A stretch of DNA of 64,000 nt from Rhypophila decipiens (Eukaryota; Ascomycota; Sordariomycetes; Sordariales; Naviculisporaceae). A program made the translations under genes and the position numbers. The first letter of the stretch is position 1, and every line of letters begins with the position of its first letter. The stretch covers positions 61,955 through 125,954 of the forward strand of contig MU858154.1 of assembly GCA_033297075.1 (NCBI GenBank), given 5' to 3'. Positions 1-11,529 of the stretch are shown piece after piece. The notes beneath the pieces were generated by a model. The model worked only from the letters and a program-made list of their open reading frames with translations, was not told the DNA's origin and made no database searches.

Positions 1-305
1 GCTTCCCATTCTTCATCCTCATCCTCATCTTCCTCGAGCCTGTCATCTAGTTCGACCTCCTCGTCAAGCGTGGCCCCAGTCTCTATGATGGCTGCGCTTT
101 CTTCTTCATCTTCTCCCTCAGCCAGCTCCACATCATCATCAACCACTCTCCCGGCTATGAGGTTCGCAAGAATGGCACATGAGTCGTCATCTTCTTCTGT
201 TTCTTCTTCGACATCGTCGACATCTAGCCTCTCCTCTTCATCTTCATCACCTCTTCCGTCGTCTACCTCATCGGTTTCTTCTACCACCTCGATGTTCAGG
301 GCTTA
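1..305 (-). CDS. Possible partial acidic-protein exon running off the left edge
   Basis: The minus strand is open from about 305 to 1 and encodes a stretch very rich in Glu and Asp, with a short non-acidic island (CAILANLIAGRV) near the middle. An in-frame TAA lies directly upstream, so if this is coding it is an internal or final exon, perhaps joined after an AG near 308–312 that follows a pyrimidine-rich stretch. The plus-strand reading of the same bases is a poly-Ser frame, which is the expected shadow of GAA/GAT/GAG codons. I do not recognise the protein. Acidic low-complexity tracts occur in many nuclear and chaperone proteins. The rest of the gene would lie left of the window. Confidence 0.35.
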
Positions 306-1512
306 GATCTCAATGTTCACAGATGGAGGGAGGGAAGTAAAGAGTCAGGTGGATCGGGATTCGGATTCAGTTTTGGAGCCGATTGAGTGTGTATGATATG
401 CTATCTAGCCCGCGATAGGACACAGTGATTGGATTGGCGAAAGTAGTCTTTGGTGAGTAGTCAGAGACAGACATAGACAAGCCGGCGACTGTGCCAGTTC
501 GGATAAGGGTTTCTTGACTTTGTCTGGTCTCGAATTCACTAGTGTTTGAAGGAATCTTGAAAGATGAGGGGAAAAAAGAACTGTCCTTTGGGTGGACGTG
601 TGTTATTGGGTCATAAAATGACCGCAGGGCTATCAGTCCCTGCCTTGGAGGAGGGTTTACAAACAAATATCAGTTAGTCTTTAAAGATCTTAGTTTTATT
701 CAACAATAAACCACCTTTGACAAGCATTGAACGGTCTCTGGCATGTGATTCTTGACCAGATGTTCCATTGAGTCTTGTATATATAGTCCTAAGGGATCGG
801 AACAAGCCAAGTTTTCTTAACCGAAGGTAAATCAATTCAACACAATGCAATATACAGACTGAATCCAACCCATTTAAGCCATCCTGCTGCACTTGTACTA
901 CTTCAACTACTTGAACGAGTGGGTACGTCATACATAACCCTAACCCTAGTCTTAGTACTCCGACGATAACTGGAATAGCTTCATTTTCGACCACTTTTCT
1001 CAAGTAGTCCAAGTGATTCAAATTAATTAAATAGATCCATTTAGCAGGTCAGTTTAACTGGAATAGTTTATTCCAAGCCAAGAAGGGGGCGACCTTGACT
1101 TGATGGCTTCTTCAGAACCCTGAATGGCCCCCCAACTGAAGGGATCGCCGATAAATTGAATGCTCCGGCTAGTTAAATGAAGAACACTACTTCTCTACGT
1201 CATCTCGTTGCAGTCGGTCGCAATTTATCCCCGCCCCCCCCCCCCCCCCCCCTCCTACAAGAAAGGCAAGCGATTGACTGCGTTGCCTGACATTGATAAG
1301 GCGCACCACTCCAGTTGTTTGCACGATCCTGCCTTGTATATCACACCGGAGACTTACCGGTCTGTCTCCTTTTAAATCAACCATGAACTACAGGTTTTGT
1401 TACAAGATCTCAGGCCAAATCAGTCTCCCCAGATAATTCAACACTCTGTACAAGCCGATCAGCGACTGTTTGTCCACAGTTCGCCTACTCTGCAAATAAT
1501 TTCTTTCCCGCC
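306..1512. other. Intergenic region, no gene seen
   Basis: No reading frame here resembles a protein. It contains a two-unit telomere-like TAACCCTAACCCTAG at 935–949 and a 19-base C run at 1234–1252. The last part is the promoter and leader of the DUF3433 gene. Confidence 0.6.
1234..1252. repeat. Homopolymer tract of 19 C
   Basis: Nineteen consecutive C residues, preceded by CCCCG. The minus strand is therefore a G run that could form a quadruplex. It lies 260 bp upstream of the DUF3433 start codon. Length may vary between isolates or be misread by sequencing. Confidence 0.9.
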
Positions 1513-4500
1513 ATGCCAGAACCCGGAATAAAAAACCATGATCATGCTGACGTCAAGTCGTCAAACGAACCCGTCGCCAGCGGTCCCCAGCAAACCGATA
1601 CCGAAAGTCCCACTACGATGAGCACACAAAGCAGCATCACGGGTCCCGAGCCCGAGATCCAGTTGAACGACAACCTCGAAAGTACGGCTTCTATTACAAC
1701 GCCGGACGATGCCGAATGGTGCTGCTTTCCACCTGAAACGATTGAACTTGCTCTCGTACTTCCGTCGAACATCAGGTCATCTATCACCCAAGACACTTCT
1801 ACCAGCGAAGAGGTCGAATGCGATGACATCATTGATCTTCCAGAGGATGTCTTTGCTTTCGATCTTCTAGAAGCCACCGAGCAGTCCTCTTCTATCGAAG
1901 GAGGGTATGGCAATATTCCACAAGCTCACGGTCCTTCGGTCCAGCAACCTACAGTTCTCTCCTTTCTCAAACCCTGGCGGCCAGCATATCTCCGACGTCG
2001 AGTACTCGCAGTCTTTGCCTTGAGCTTTACTTCGATCGCGGTCTTCGCCGAAGTACTCTATGTTCTCTCCAATGCACGTCAAGGCTTGGTATCCGGAGGA
2101 TCCGGCTTACATCATGCGGCGAGATATGGCCTCATCGGGCTTCTGACGGTTGTTTCTGGCTTATGGGCCCGCGTCGAGTTCCAAGCAAAGATGATGGCAC
2201 CCTGGTCAAGACTTTCGGAGGCGCGAGAGCTCGACACCATCCCGGAGCTGCCTGATTACTTGGACATGTGGCACCCCAAGGCGTTCGTCGCAGCTTTGAA
2301 GAACCGCGATGGACCTGTCGCTATCTCCATGGCCGTTGGCTTGCTACTAGTAGGAGCAACGGTTTTGTCTGGGTCACTGGTCACGGTGGAAAATGTCGAA
2401 GTTCGTAGCCCTGTCATGATAACCCTAGAGACGAAACTTCTGTCAGAACCGGATCTCAGCTTGGGCTTCGATTACCGCGAACTGGGCTCCTACTTGCATG
2501 ATTATCCCGCTGTGAAGGTTTCAGACACTGCCAAATCATTGGTTTTTCCGGACGGCATATCCGATGAATCTGTTTTCCAACGATCCAAACCGACTCCCTC
2601 TATCAACGAAAGATCCCTCGTCCGGTACCCAGTGGATAGCGTCCACTTTAATGTCAGTTGTCAGGATGCCGTCCTCGACCGTGTCGATCATGACGAGGGA
2701 AAACCAAACTTGACATTGACGATAATAGCCGAGTCCAAAAGATGCCAGTTTGTTATTTCAAGCGATGAACAGCCTTATTCGACAAAGTTCGCCGGGGGAA
2801 AACGCTTCGGGGATTTTCTAGAAGGTTATTGTGGCCCCAACTCAAGCAGTCTTGAGAACTATCACATCGGAATGGTGTACACCAGTTCTAACACGACAAT
2901 ATATCACTTTGACCGAATCAGAGATTCCTTGGAGACAAATGTCGTAGTCTGTAGGCCGTCGGCAAGATACCAGAGAGTCTATACTACACTTGTCGCAGGA
3001 GATGTCCAGCACCTGACCCCTACGGAAGAGTACGGCCCAGGTTCGGTGACTCCCAACGACTTTAGGAATTTGGTGTTGAAGGTTGTCGCATTGTGCAGGC
3101 GGTACATTTCCCGAGGCTCGAACAAGGTCCCTAGCATCCCTTGGACCAAGCTTCAGTCACAAGGCTTCAGCAATGACGACCGAGACGTTCGGTGGCGGGG
3201 AACGCGGACGCGACACGGACCCTATCCCGAAGACACGGCCAATTCTTTACTGGAGAGCTACTTTTTACGCCCCTCCCTGGATCATTCCTTAAAGATGCTG
3301 ATGATTCTCTTATTCAACAAGTTTTTTACCCAACCGACAGCAGAGGTAGTAGAAGGATCCATGATATCCCGGCACGATCGATTAGTCATTCAGCCCCTGA
3401 TTGCTCAATCGCTCGTCTCAATGATGGGAGCTGCGGCCATACTAGCGGTTCTTCTGGCAGCGAGAAGGCCGTCGTCGTTATATTTACGAGCTGCTCCAAA
3501 TACTTTGGCTGGGGTTGCAGTGAGCTTGACTGCATTTCTGGCCGACATGAGAACGTTGCAATTTGCCGGCCGGAAAGCCTGCACCAACAACGCAAGCACA
3601 CTCAGTAATGGCCAAGGGTCCTCTGTTATATTTTCGAGCAGCTTTTCTTCAGCAACCAGACGGCCGAACGGTTGCTCTTGGGTTCCGGCCGACGGACGGA
3701 AGCCTCAGATCCTGCAACCCCTTATGACTCTGGCGATGTTCACATCAGCGTCAATTCTTCTCGGAACAATCCAAATCCATTTGCGAGAAGAAAAACAGCG
3801 TATAGGAATCTGTGAAGTCCTACAAGATACCCAGACGAGCATATTGTCTAATGAGCGAGTTTTATGGACCCTCGCAATTACCTTCATTCTAGTACTGTTA
3901 GGTCTATACTACCTTGCAGCCGATTCTACGGCACGGACCCATCACTCATACGCCGTCTTGTCTTCACCACTTGGGTCGACGTTTCTCTCTTCAATTGGAT
4001 TTAATCTCATCGATAAGAGTCTTATATATGTCTTGGTAACAGAGCTCAAACACCAGCACATCCCTCTTCTATCATTGACGCTCGCCCGGGTCGTAACGGC
4101 TCTTATGGCAATCTTTTCAGCTTCACTCTTCATGGCTAAGTCAGTATCCTATGAGCACCGGACCAGGTTACAGGTCCTCGACTCTTACACACAAACAATC
4201 CCCACGACTGAGAACACCGACTGGATGTCGACAGAGGTACCTCTCATACTTAGAAGTAACCTGACTTATCCCAACCGTACGTACGAGAATCTGGTCTTCC
4301 CCACTCTAAACAGCGAAGATAACGGCGAAGGTGACTTGGATTTTTCGGGAATCAAGAAGATCACAGCAAAAGTACCCGCGCTTCGGCCCCGCATGGACTG
4401 CGTGCTTTACTCTTCACAACAACAAATCCTGAGCTTGAAAGATTTTATCTTCATCAGCTTCACAAGTACCGACGGCGAATCTGTCCCACGCAGATGCTTG

Positions 4501-5859
4501 GAATATATCTGAGCATTCGCAAATGTATTGCTCGAGAGACCAACACATCGCACCGTGGTCGGATACATGGGAACAAAGAAGGAGCCGTGTGGGGGGACCT
4601 CTGTTTACGTCTGGAACTCTTATCAAGAGGAAACCCCTCCTGCAGGAGAACTGAAATCCGTATTTCTCTTGATATGCAACGAGAGCGTCGAGACAGTAGA
4701 CGTGACCGCCTCATTCACATACCCAGAATTCCTCGTCGACACTATTAACGGTCCACCAGTGATACACGAGAACACGGCCCGCATGACGCCTCTGAGTCCA
4801 TATATTACGGAAGGCTATACCATCGAGCAATCTACAAATACAGGTTTCGAGTTTGTTACTTTATCCAGAGCAGGACCTCACAGTTCCTATGTTACCGATT
4901 CTTTCTTTTCTTACCTCACGCAACCTCGCTACGGGATCTCAGTGTCAGCCTTTCAAGACCCATCGCAGGCTACTTTGGTTGCCGACACAATTTGTTTCCA
5001 GCAAAAGCTTATTCGCGCGCAGTCTCTGCATTCAAGCTATCGCACATCGCCGGACGCTGAGGGCGCGTTGCGTTTACAAGACTACTACGACTTTGATGGG
5101 CAAACAGGCAATCCCAATGTTGAAGTCAAGAACACAAGCGTCAATGATACCAGGCACTTTTGGATCGAGGGAACTGCGCATTACTCCTCCACACGCTTGT
5201 TCCTAGACGTAACGTATGCGCGGATCCTCCAGGTTCTGCTGGGTATTACCTCCGGACTGACGCTTCTATATGTGGCATCATCTTCTCGAGCGCAATTCAT
5301 GACCACTCGCTCCCGCAGGAACCAACACGGCGATATATCATCATCACCGGGCATGCCGATAAAAAGCCCCGCCAGCCTTTCTGAGCAGATCAGACTGCTC
5401 GCTCATAGCAATATCTTTGACTATCTGTCTCTGGAGACACTCGAGCACCCAACACTTGCTCCTGGTGATCTTGAGCATGTCCCGGGGCATCGACTGGGTG
5501 GCAATGGACAGGGGGAGGAATCCGCAAGATCAACGTCGTCAAGTGCACACAATACTCGCGTATTGCAACGCCTCTTTGAAGGCTGCAGGTTCAAACTGGG
5601 CTGGGTAGATGTACCGACCACAGGGACGGATGATGGGGACCAAGATCTATTGAATGCCGAGACGGGAACAAGGGAAACTTGTGATCAGGAGAACGAGAAT
5701 GTAGGGGTGAGAACGGCGGGCGATGAGCATGAGGAGAGTCCCTCCGGGGATTCTGTTTCTCCAACAAGGAGTCGAGAGCGAGAGGAAGATGGCGATGGTT
5801 GTGGCATACCTCAATCTCGGCGAGTCTTCACTTTGATTGTGACCAGGGAGAACAATTAA
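1513..5859 (+). CDS. DUF3433-family multi-pass membrane protein, interrupted by one in-frame TGA
   Basis: The frame opens at an ATG in good context (cccgccATGcc) and runs 999 codons to a TGA at 4510–4512. The same frame then continues for about 450 codons to TAA at 5857–5859. Together they match the size and plan of the fungal DUF3433 family. There is a disordered N-terminus, then a first block with a WRP…L motif near residue 153 and hydrophobic helices at about 160–185, 205–222 and 272–295. A long luminal or extracellular region follows. The second block has helices near 635–655, 740–760, 785–815 and 860–885, and after the TGA there is an ectodomain, one more helix (near 5220–5280) and a cytoplasmic tail rich in Ser, Glu and Asp. 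Family function is unknown. The TGA may be a nonsense mutation, sequencing error or part of a small intron: 4466–4513 is 48 nt, keeps frame and removes it, but its GTACCG donor is weak. Confidence 0.75.
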
Positions 5860-6535
5860 ATCAACATGGCGGCTAGGAGTATCAAGTTATTCTAATCTCT
5901 GCGCTGTCTAGGCGGCTTAGGCTCAGAGCGGACATCAGGAACAATATGCTGGTCTTTCAGGAAAACCAAGGTGGGTTCCATATTTATTGCGAGTCGACCG
6001 AAAGTTTCTTCGAGCTACCGGTAACCAAAAGATACCCTCTACGAGTTGGAACGGAAGGACTCACCGAGAGCCTCGAGCAAGAACCGGATGATCGCGGCCG
6101 CCTCACCGATTTGGGACCTTCCTTCACAATCCGGTCTGCCGTCCCTTATCAACTGTCTTATCGCATTGTTTGAGCGTGCTCATTCATCTGAAAGGAAGTT
6201 TTTGAAGGTCACTATTCTTCACTGGCGTCGGATGAGTGACATCATCTGAACTGAGCCTCCTGCACAATGGGTGGTCGAGTTGCTTACGTAAAGCGTGGCA
6301 GGTGTGGTTTCAGCAATTAAAGACGAGAGTGCCTAGCGTGCTTCCCTTTCCCACTTCTTCCACCCTTCTACAACTTTTCCCACCCCACAACGTCCCGGAC
6401 GCCGCCGCACAGCACACGGCATAACACTACCTCAACCATCTAGCAAAAGACCAAAGTTTGTTTTCAGATCGCAACAGTGAGTAATCACCACAACAGACAA
6501 ATCCCACCACACAACTGATCTCAGTATTCACAGGA
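5860..6535. other. Intergenic region between DUF3433 gene and Swi5-like gene
   Basis: No supported gene. The stretch from about 6340 is pyrimidine-rich (cttccc, cttctacaactttt), as is usual for fungal promoters and leaders just upstream of a start codon. Confidence 0.6.
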
Positions 6536-7577
6536 ATGGAATCCATCTATCAGCTCAGAGGGGAGGTCATAGTTGAATTGTGGACAATTCTGGATAATAT
6601 CGACGTATTCGAGGACTGGCTCTGCAATGTAGAGGCAGATTATTCGAGCCACGGTCACGAGCAGTCCGCCTCGGATGCCCTGGCAGCCATACACGAGTAC
6701 CAGGCCGAGATTGCCGCGGCCAAGAACCCCCTCGAGTATGACGACCCTGGCGAGTTTCCAGAAGTCTGCCCAAAGTGGAATGCGGAAGCCCCGGCGTATG
6801 ACCACGAGACTCTGGTCAAGAGCGAGCGGATGGATGATGGCAGGACCCGACTGTCCTTTGCCGGATTCCGTGGCAGAGATTTGAACGTCTTCGTCAATGA
6901 CGATGATGAGGCTCAGGTGGTACAAGCGGTATGTCTTGCCCTAATTGTAGACATTATTTTCATCAGTTTCAGGCGCTGATAACAACCTACCTATCTGCCT
7001 TGCAGATCTATACGGCACCAATCCTCGAGCTGGTAAGTACTGAGTTGTCTATTTCCCGAACTATTGTTGAACAAGGCAATGAAATACAGCTGGGCATTGC
7101 TAACGTCAAGGTCCCTTTGTAGTTCCATCTATTTCACGCCGCGGAGAAGGTGATTGAGACATGCCTTGAGACCGTGGTACTCTTGCGCGCTTTCGAAAAT
7201 GGCGACAGGTATGTCGGCTATGCATCCTCGTTTGCTCACCGGTTCCTTTTGTGCACAGTTCCTTTCTGTTCTTTTTCCTTTATAACTGCAAGCAATTCTT
7301 ACTTAGTCTTAACTTCCTTCCCGGTTCTCTACGCCTTCACTTCCCTTTGTTTTTTCATGTTATTATTTTCCTGGTTAATTGATTGCTAACTTGTGAACTT
7401 CTCACCAGTCTTACCCAACCAAAGGAGATTCTCCAAAGACATATTCGGCTATTGAAGGAGTATAATGATATGAAGGATGTTGGCCAGCAGATGATTGGAC
7501 TGATTGCTGAGAATAGAGGGGTCCAAATCAAGACACTCTATGAAGGGGGGGACTATGGAGTTACTGCGGAGCACTAG
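6536..7577 (+). CDS. swi5: Swi5/Sae3-type recombination mediator with a long N-terminal extension
   Basis: Four exons: 6536–6928, 7006–7032, 7123–7208 and 7409–7577, giving 224 residues. Introns start GTATGT, GTAAGT and GTATGT; the second and third have TGCTAAC-type branch points before TTTGTAG and CACCAG. The last exon carries the Swi5 signature: Pro-x-Glu-Ile-x-x-Arg-His-Ile, then KEYNDMKDVGQQMIGLIAEN, then Arg-Gly-Val. Swi5 pairs with Sfr1/Mei5 and helps Rad51/Dmc1 form filaments in homologous recombination and meiosis, so a nuclear role is expected. Swi5 itself is small; the first 150 or so residues here are a compact, acidic, non-repetitive region that I do not recognise. No stop or alternative ATG separates the two parts in this splice model, so I treat them as one protein, but an upstream gene wrongly joined to Swi5 cannot be excluded. 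Confidence 0.72.
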
Positions 7578-8041
7578 GCAGGAGGAAAGGTAGGATGGTT
7601 AGTTACATCATGATATTGACTACAATACGGTTAAAATGGCTTGAAATAAGCATAGATCAGGGCGGAAACTAATAAAAATGACATGGCGAGATCTTGATGC
7701 TTTTGCGCGTCACAAATATTGGAATTTGACGGTGGTGATGAATTACCCGATGAGGGCTGTCACCACAACCCGCATCATGTTACCTTGTGTGACAATGGTA
7801 CTTTGTACTTTTGCTCCGAGCGACCACCAAGCCGGCTGCTTTGTTATACACGTGTAATGACTTCAACGGGCTCATCGAGCATTATAGATACCCACGAAGG
7901 AATGATCTTCCTTGTCTATCCCTTTTCCTCTTACACATCCACGACCTAGCAGCCGAAGACTAATTAAACGTCAAGTTCATTCCAACCACCGCCATACCAC
8001 TCGAGCTCCAACATCACCCAAGCATTGGAAAAAGATCACAA
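7578..8041. other. Intergenic region, no gene seen
   Basis: Nothing recognisable apart from the 3' end of the Swi5-like transcript (A-rich, with AATAAAAATG near 7669) and the upstream region of the ribonuclease gene. Confidence 0.6.
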
Positions 8042-8620
8042 ATGGCCAGGGTAAGGAAAGAAACAAAAACATCAAGACCATGCAGGTGACCAAATCTGAT
8101 ATTAGCCACCCAACACTAGCTCTTCTTCTCCGCCCTCCTGGCTACGTTGGCCTTAATCCTCCTCACCGGAGCATCCAACCACCCAAACAAGGCAGATCCC
8201 CCGTCAGGAGACTGCGTCTGGATGTGCGGAAACACCTGCTACTGGCTCACCGACGTCCATGCAGCAATGCACGAAGGACACAAGTTACAAGCTTCAGGAC
8301 AGGGGAATGATCCCGGTTTGTTTTTCATCAACTTTGCCTAGCAAACATTTCAAATAAAGATGCTAAACAGGTACTGACGATAATGACTGCTTCAAACAGA
8401 GAGCTACCCCCACCAGTACAACAACAACGAAAACTTTGAGTTCCCTACCCCCGCGCCGTGGTATGAATTCCCCATCATGTCGACATACACGCTTTATAAA
8501 GGCGGAAACCCAGGACCGGATCGTATCATCTTCGATAACGATGGTCAGTTGGAAGCGCTTCTTACACACTCTGGGGCGAGTACCGAGGATGGGTTCGTTA
8601 TGTGTGATCATACGGCTTGA
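8042..8620 (+). CDS. Secreted guanyl-specific ribonuclease, RNase T1/F1/N1 family
   Basis: Three exons: 8042–8050, 8120–8315 and 8400–8620, encoding 141 residues. The first exon is only ATG-GCC-AGG; the introns (GTAAGG…CACTAG, 69 nt; GTTTGT…AAACAG, 84 nt) keep frame. Residues 1–20 form a hydrophobic signal peptide. The mature part carries all four catalytic residues of the family: His73 in YPH, Glu91 in YEFPI, Arg110 in PDR and His125 in THSGAS. Cys35, Cys39, Cys43 and Cys137 have the spacing of the two RNase T1 disulfides (C2–C10, C6–C103). The enzyme should cleave single-stranded RNA after G through a 2',3'-cyclic phosphate, outside the cell. A role in phosphate or nitrogen scavenging is likely; competition or host interaction is possible. 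The gene is easily missed because no exon is long. Family assignment is firm; the first-exon choice is slightly less so. Confidence 0.9.
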
Positions 8621-9110
8621 TCACTTACCCAAGTATTCCTTCAAGTAAAATGGCAGAACCTGGCCGACTGGTGGAGACAATGGGGGTTACGGGACTGGGA
8701 CAGATAGAGGAGAATGTCAAGTGATACATACGTTGGAAATCAGGACAGAAACTATTGTGCTACGTTCTATTATCCGGGCGGCCTAAAGGGCTCAGATTTG
8801 GTGATGTTGATGTTTAAACGACATCATAAGCCAGAGAGTGTCCAGGGAAAAGATGATAGTTGACGATGACGAGATGTCATCACTGAGTTCCTTCAAGTTT
8901 CTGGCATACTACTGATAAGATAAAACACCAAGGATTCATCCAACCCATAGACTCCTCTCGTCCGTGAAATGGCCGAGGAGCAATCCGACCGGTAACCAAA
9001 CCAAATCAGGACAGTACCCGGGCATCAGTGCCACTGCCACCTTAGAAGACCGTACCGCCTCCAAGCCAGAATAGACGACAAACAACTTGGACTAGCCTTG
9101 AATAAAGGCA
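8621..9110. other. Convergent intergenic region
   Basis: No gene seen between the ribonuclease and the minus-strand transporter. It must hold the two 3' ends. Confidence 0.6.
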
Positions 9111-11529
9111 TCAAAGCTTCTGATACTGATTCCCCACGACATATCTCGCCGTGGCGATCCTCATCCTCTTGCCAAACCAAATAAGTGGCACAATCAACAG
9201 GGAAAACACGCCCATAATGACCGTGAAGCCCCCAAATGGAATCAAATACCCATCCTTCTGAATCCACTGGTCGACGAAAAACGTCCATGCAAACGGGATA
9301 ATACCTCGCAGGATACACGTCATGACGAAGCAGTCGCTTGCTAGTTGGGCGTACGAGTCGATGAGCTGTTCGGACAGGACTATGTTAGCGATCCAAACCC
9401 CTTCGAATGAATGGCACACGGTAGGGCAGAGGGTGACTCACATAGCTAAACCAAATACTCGGCACCTGCGTCAAGGCAAATGTAATCATGCCATACCCAA
9501 CCTCGAGCCCAACCCAAAGATGAATCTTCATCCCCTCGGCTGTCCCGTCCTTGAGTGCTTTCCTCTCCGCCAACGCCCCGTACTCGGCGCAGAAGCCAAA
9601 TACCAAAAGTCCACTGGTAGCAATGGCCAAGCTAGGCAACATGATCGGGATCCTACTCTCCGGCTCGGCAAACCCATGATCTTGTCTTTTCGCGCCCCTC
9701 TTCAATCTCCAATCAGCCAATACACTCGAGTAAAGACACCCAAGAACGATCCCAGTCAGGGCACCGATATACAGCAGCCCTGCATTAGCACCCCATTGAT
9801 ATGGTGGCGCGGATAGGATCTGCGGACCGACCGTTGAAATCACCGCCACGGACCCGACTAGACCGCCGTATTGGAGCATGACGATCCAGGTTGTTGGCAG
9901 ACGGAGAGTCATCCACGGTTTGGCGAACTGGTAGAGGAATGAGCCACGGTACATGCCTATTTTTAGGGAAGAGAGATAGCTTAATTCGGCGGGAGGAGGC
10001 TGGGGAGGCTGGAGTTGGAGTGGTAAAGGGTGGGAGGATGTGATGGTTGACATTCTTCTAGAGGATCGGAGAATCCCGTGTCTGTTCTCGTTACCATTAC
10101 TGCCGCCTGCGGCGCCGGCTGGTCGATACCCGACCGGAAGAGAAAAGTTGGTTGTCGTGGCCTGGTTATTAGTATTATCATGTATCGGAGGAGGAGGCGG
10201 GTGCTGTTTTGAGAGTCTAGGCGGTGTCGAGACCGTACTTAGATCGCCTTCAGACGAACTCGTCTCGTACCAAGTGAGGAACAGGTCCCTACCCGGGTCG
10301 ACCACCGGACCGGGGGCGGCAACCATCGACCCGAGAAACCTAGACGGCAGGGTCATGTGCATACTTGGCAGGGTACCCAGGCTCAAACAAGGCGGACGGG
10401 CGGGGATTCTCCGCGAGTGCTGATGGGTCCAGTACCGCACATTCCGGGGTACTCTCGGGGCGGGGAGACAGGGTGACTCTCGTTCGAACAACGTCTCGGG
10501 CGCGAAAAAGACGGTACACAAAAACGCTGTCCCTGTCAGCGCGGCGCCGATGTGGAATATGTAAAACCAGCCCAGATGGACGGCGATGTAGCCGCCGCTG
10601 ATGCCGCCTATGACGGACCCGCTGGCGAGGCAGGCAGTGAAAAGGGCCTGTTACAGCGGTGGTCAGCAAAAGAGAACCAAACACTGGGCGGGAACAGAGA
10701 AAAACGAACCATCCACCCAGCACGCTCGTGAATAAAAAACATATCGCCCACGATAGCCGGCGCAATTGTTTCCGAGACCGAACTCCCAAGCCCCTGGAAG
10801 ACGCGACACACCAGTACCAGTTGGAAGTCTGCCGTGAAGCCGGCCAATAATGTCGCCAAGAAGAGTATCATTGACGACAAGATCAAGACAGGTCGTCGGC
10901 CGAACACGTTGGCAAGCGGTACCCAGAGGATGTTGCCCATTCCTATACACAAGACGTTTACCTGCGCGGCTCACTCGTCAGCTGCTGGTCTTTCCATTGC
11001 TCTCCCACTTGACTTGACAGGTGGGTTGAGTGGTCCGCGGAGCAAAGCAAGAACCAAGAAGAATAGGCAACGTACAGCAACAAACTTCATCAAATCCTTG
11101 AACGGTCGCGCATTCTCAGGAAACCACAGGTTCCAAATGGGCAGAGCAGGCGACAATGATGCCGACGAAAAATTACACGCAAAGGAGTAGAGGGAGACAG
11201 TCAAAAGACAAGAGATCTTCCTCCACGGTGCCCAGTTCAGGGGATCTGCCGGGTCAGAAGTCGGGACTGGAAAGCGGACTACTTTTTCGACGTAGCGGCC
11301 ATGGTGCAAGGTCGTTTGGGCTTGTTCTGTTTGGTCGTCAATATTAGATGGTTAGCTGCTTGGTTGTCCCAAATGTGAGAAAGAGAAGTAAATTGACGGT
11401 AAAGGTGTCAAGGAACATAGCAAGCTTACCAATCAACCGAACTGTCCCAGGGGGCGTGGCAGCCTTGACGGACTCGCTCGAGAGGGAAAAGGCATATTTC
11501 CAGCCAGGCATAGTAGTAAAAGGCATCAA
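9111..11529 (-). CDS. Major facilitator superfamily transporter (DHA1-like, fungal)
   Basis: Five exons in transcript order: 11529–11430, 11326–11076, 10961–10710, 10647–9442 and 9365–9111. All junctions keep frame and give 687 residues. The cytoplasmic N-terminus contains the fungal MFS motif DPADPLNW followed by helix 1. Helix 2–3 carries NVFGRRPVL, a version of MFS motif A. Six N-terminal helices are followed by a very long, Pro- and Ser-rich cytoplasmic loop of about 200 residues, with poly-Pro and several Arg-Arg/Ser pairs. Then come the C-terminal helices, including a YAQLASDCFVM segment. Fungal paralogues export drugs or import small organic cations and polyols; substrate cannot be read from sequence. 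The enlarged central loop is a likely site of phosphorylation or protein contacts. The start was chosen because the first exon (…ATPPGTVRLI) joins cleanly to EQAQTTLHHGRYVEKV; an ATG at 11526 is equally possible. Confidence 0.88.

Noticed and set aside
70..306. Poly-Ser protein on the plus strand
   Set aside because: It is the complement of an acidic frame on the minus strand and has no other features of a protein.
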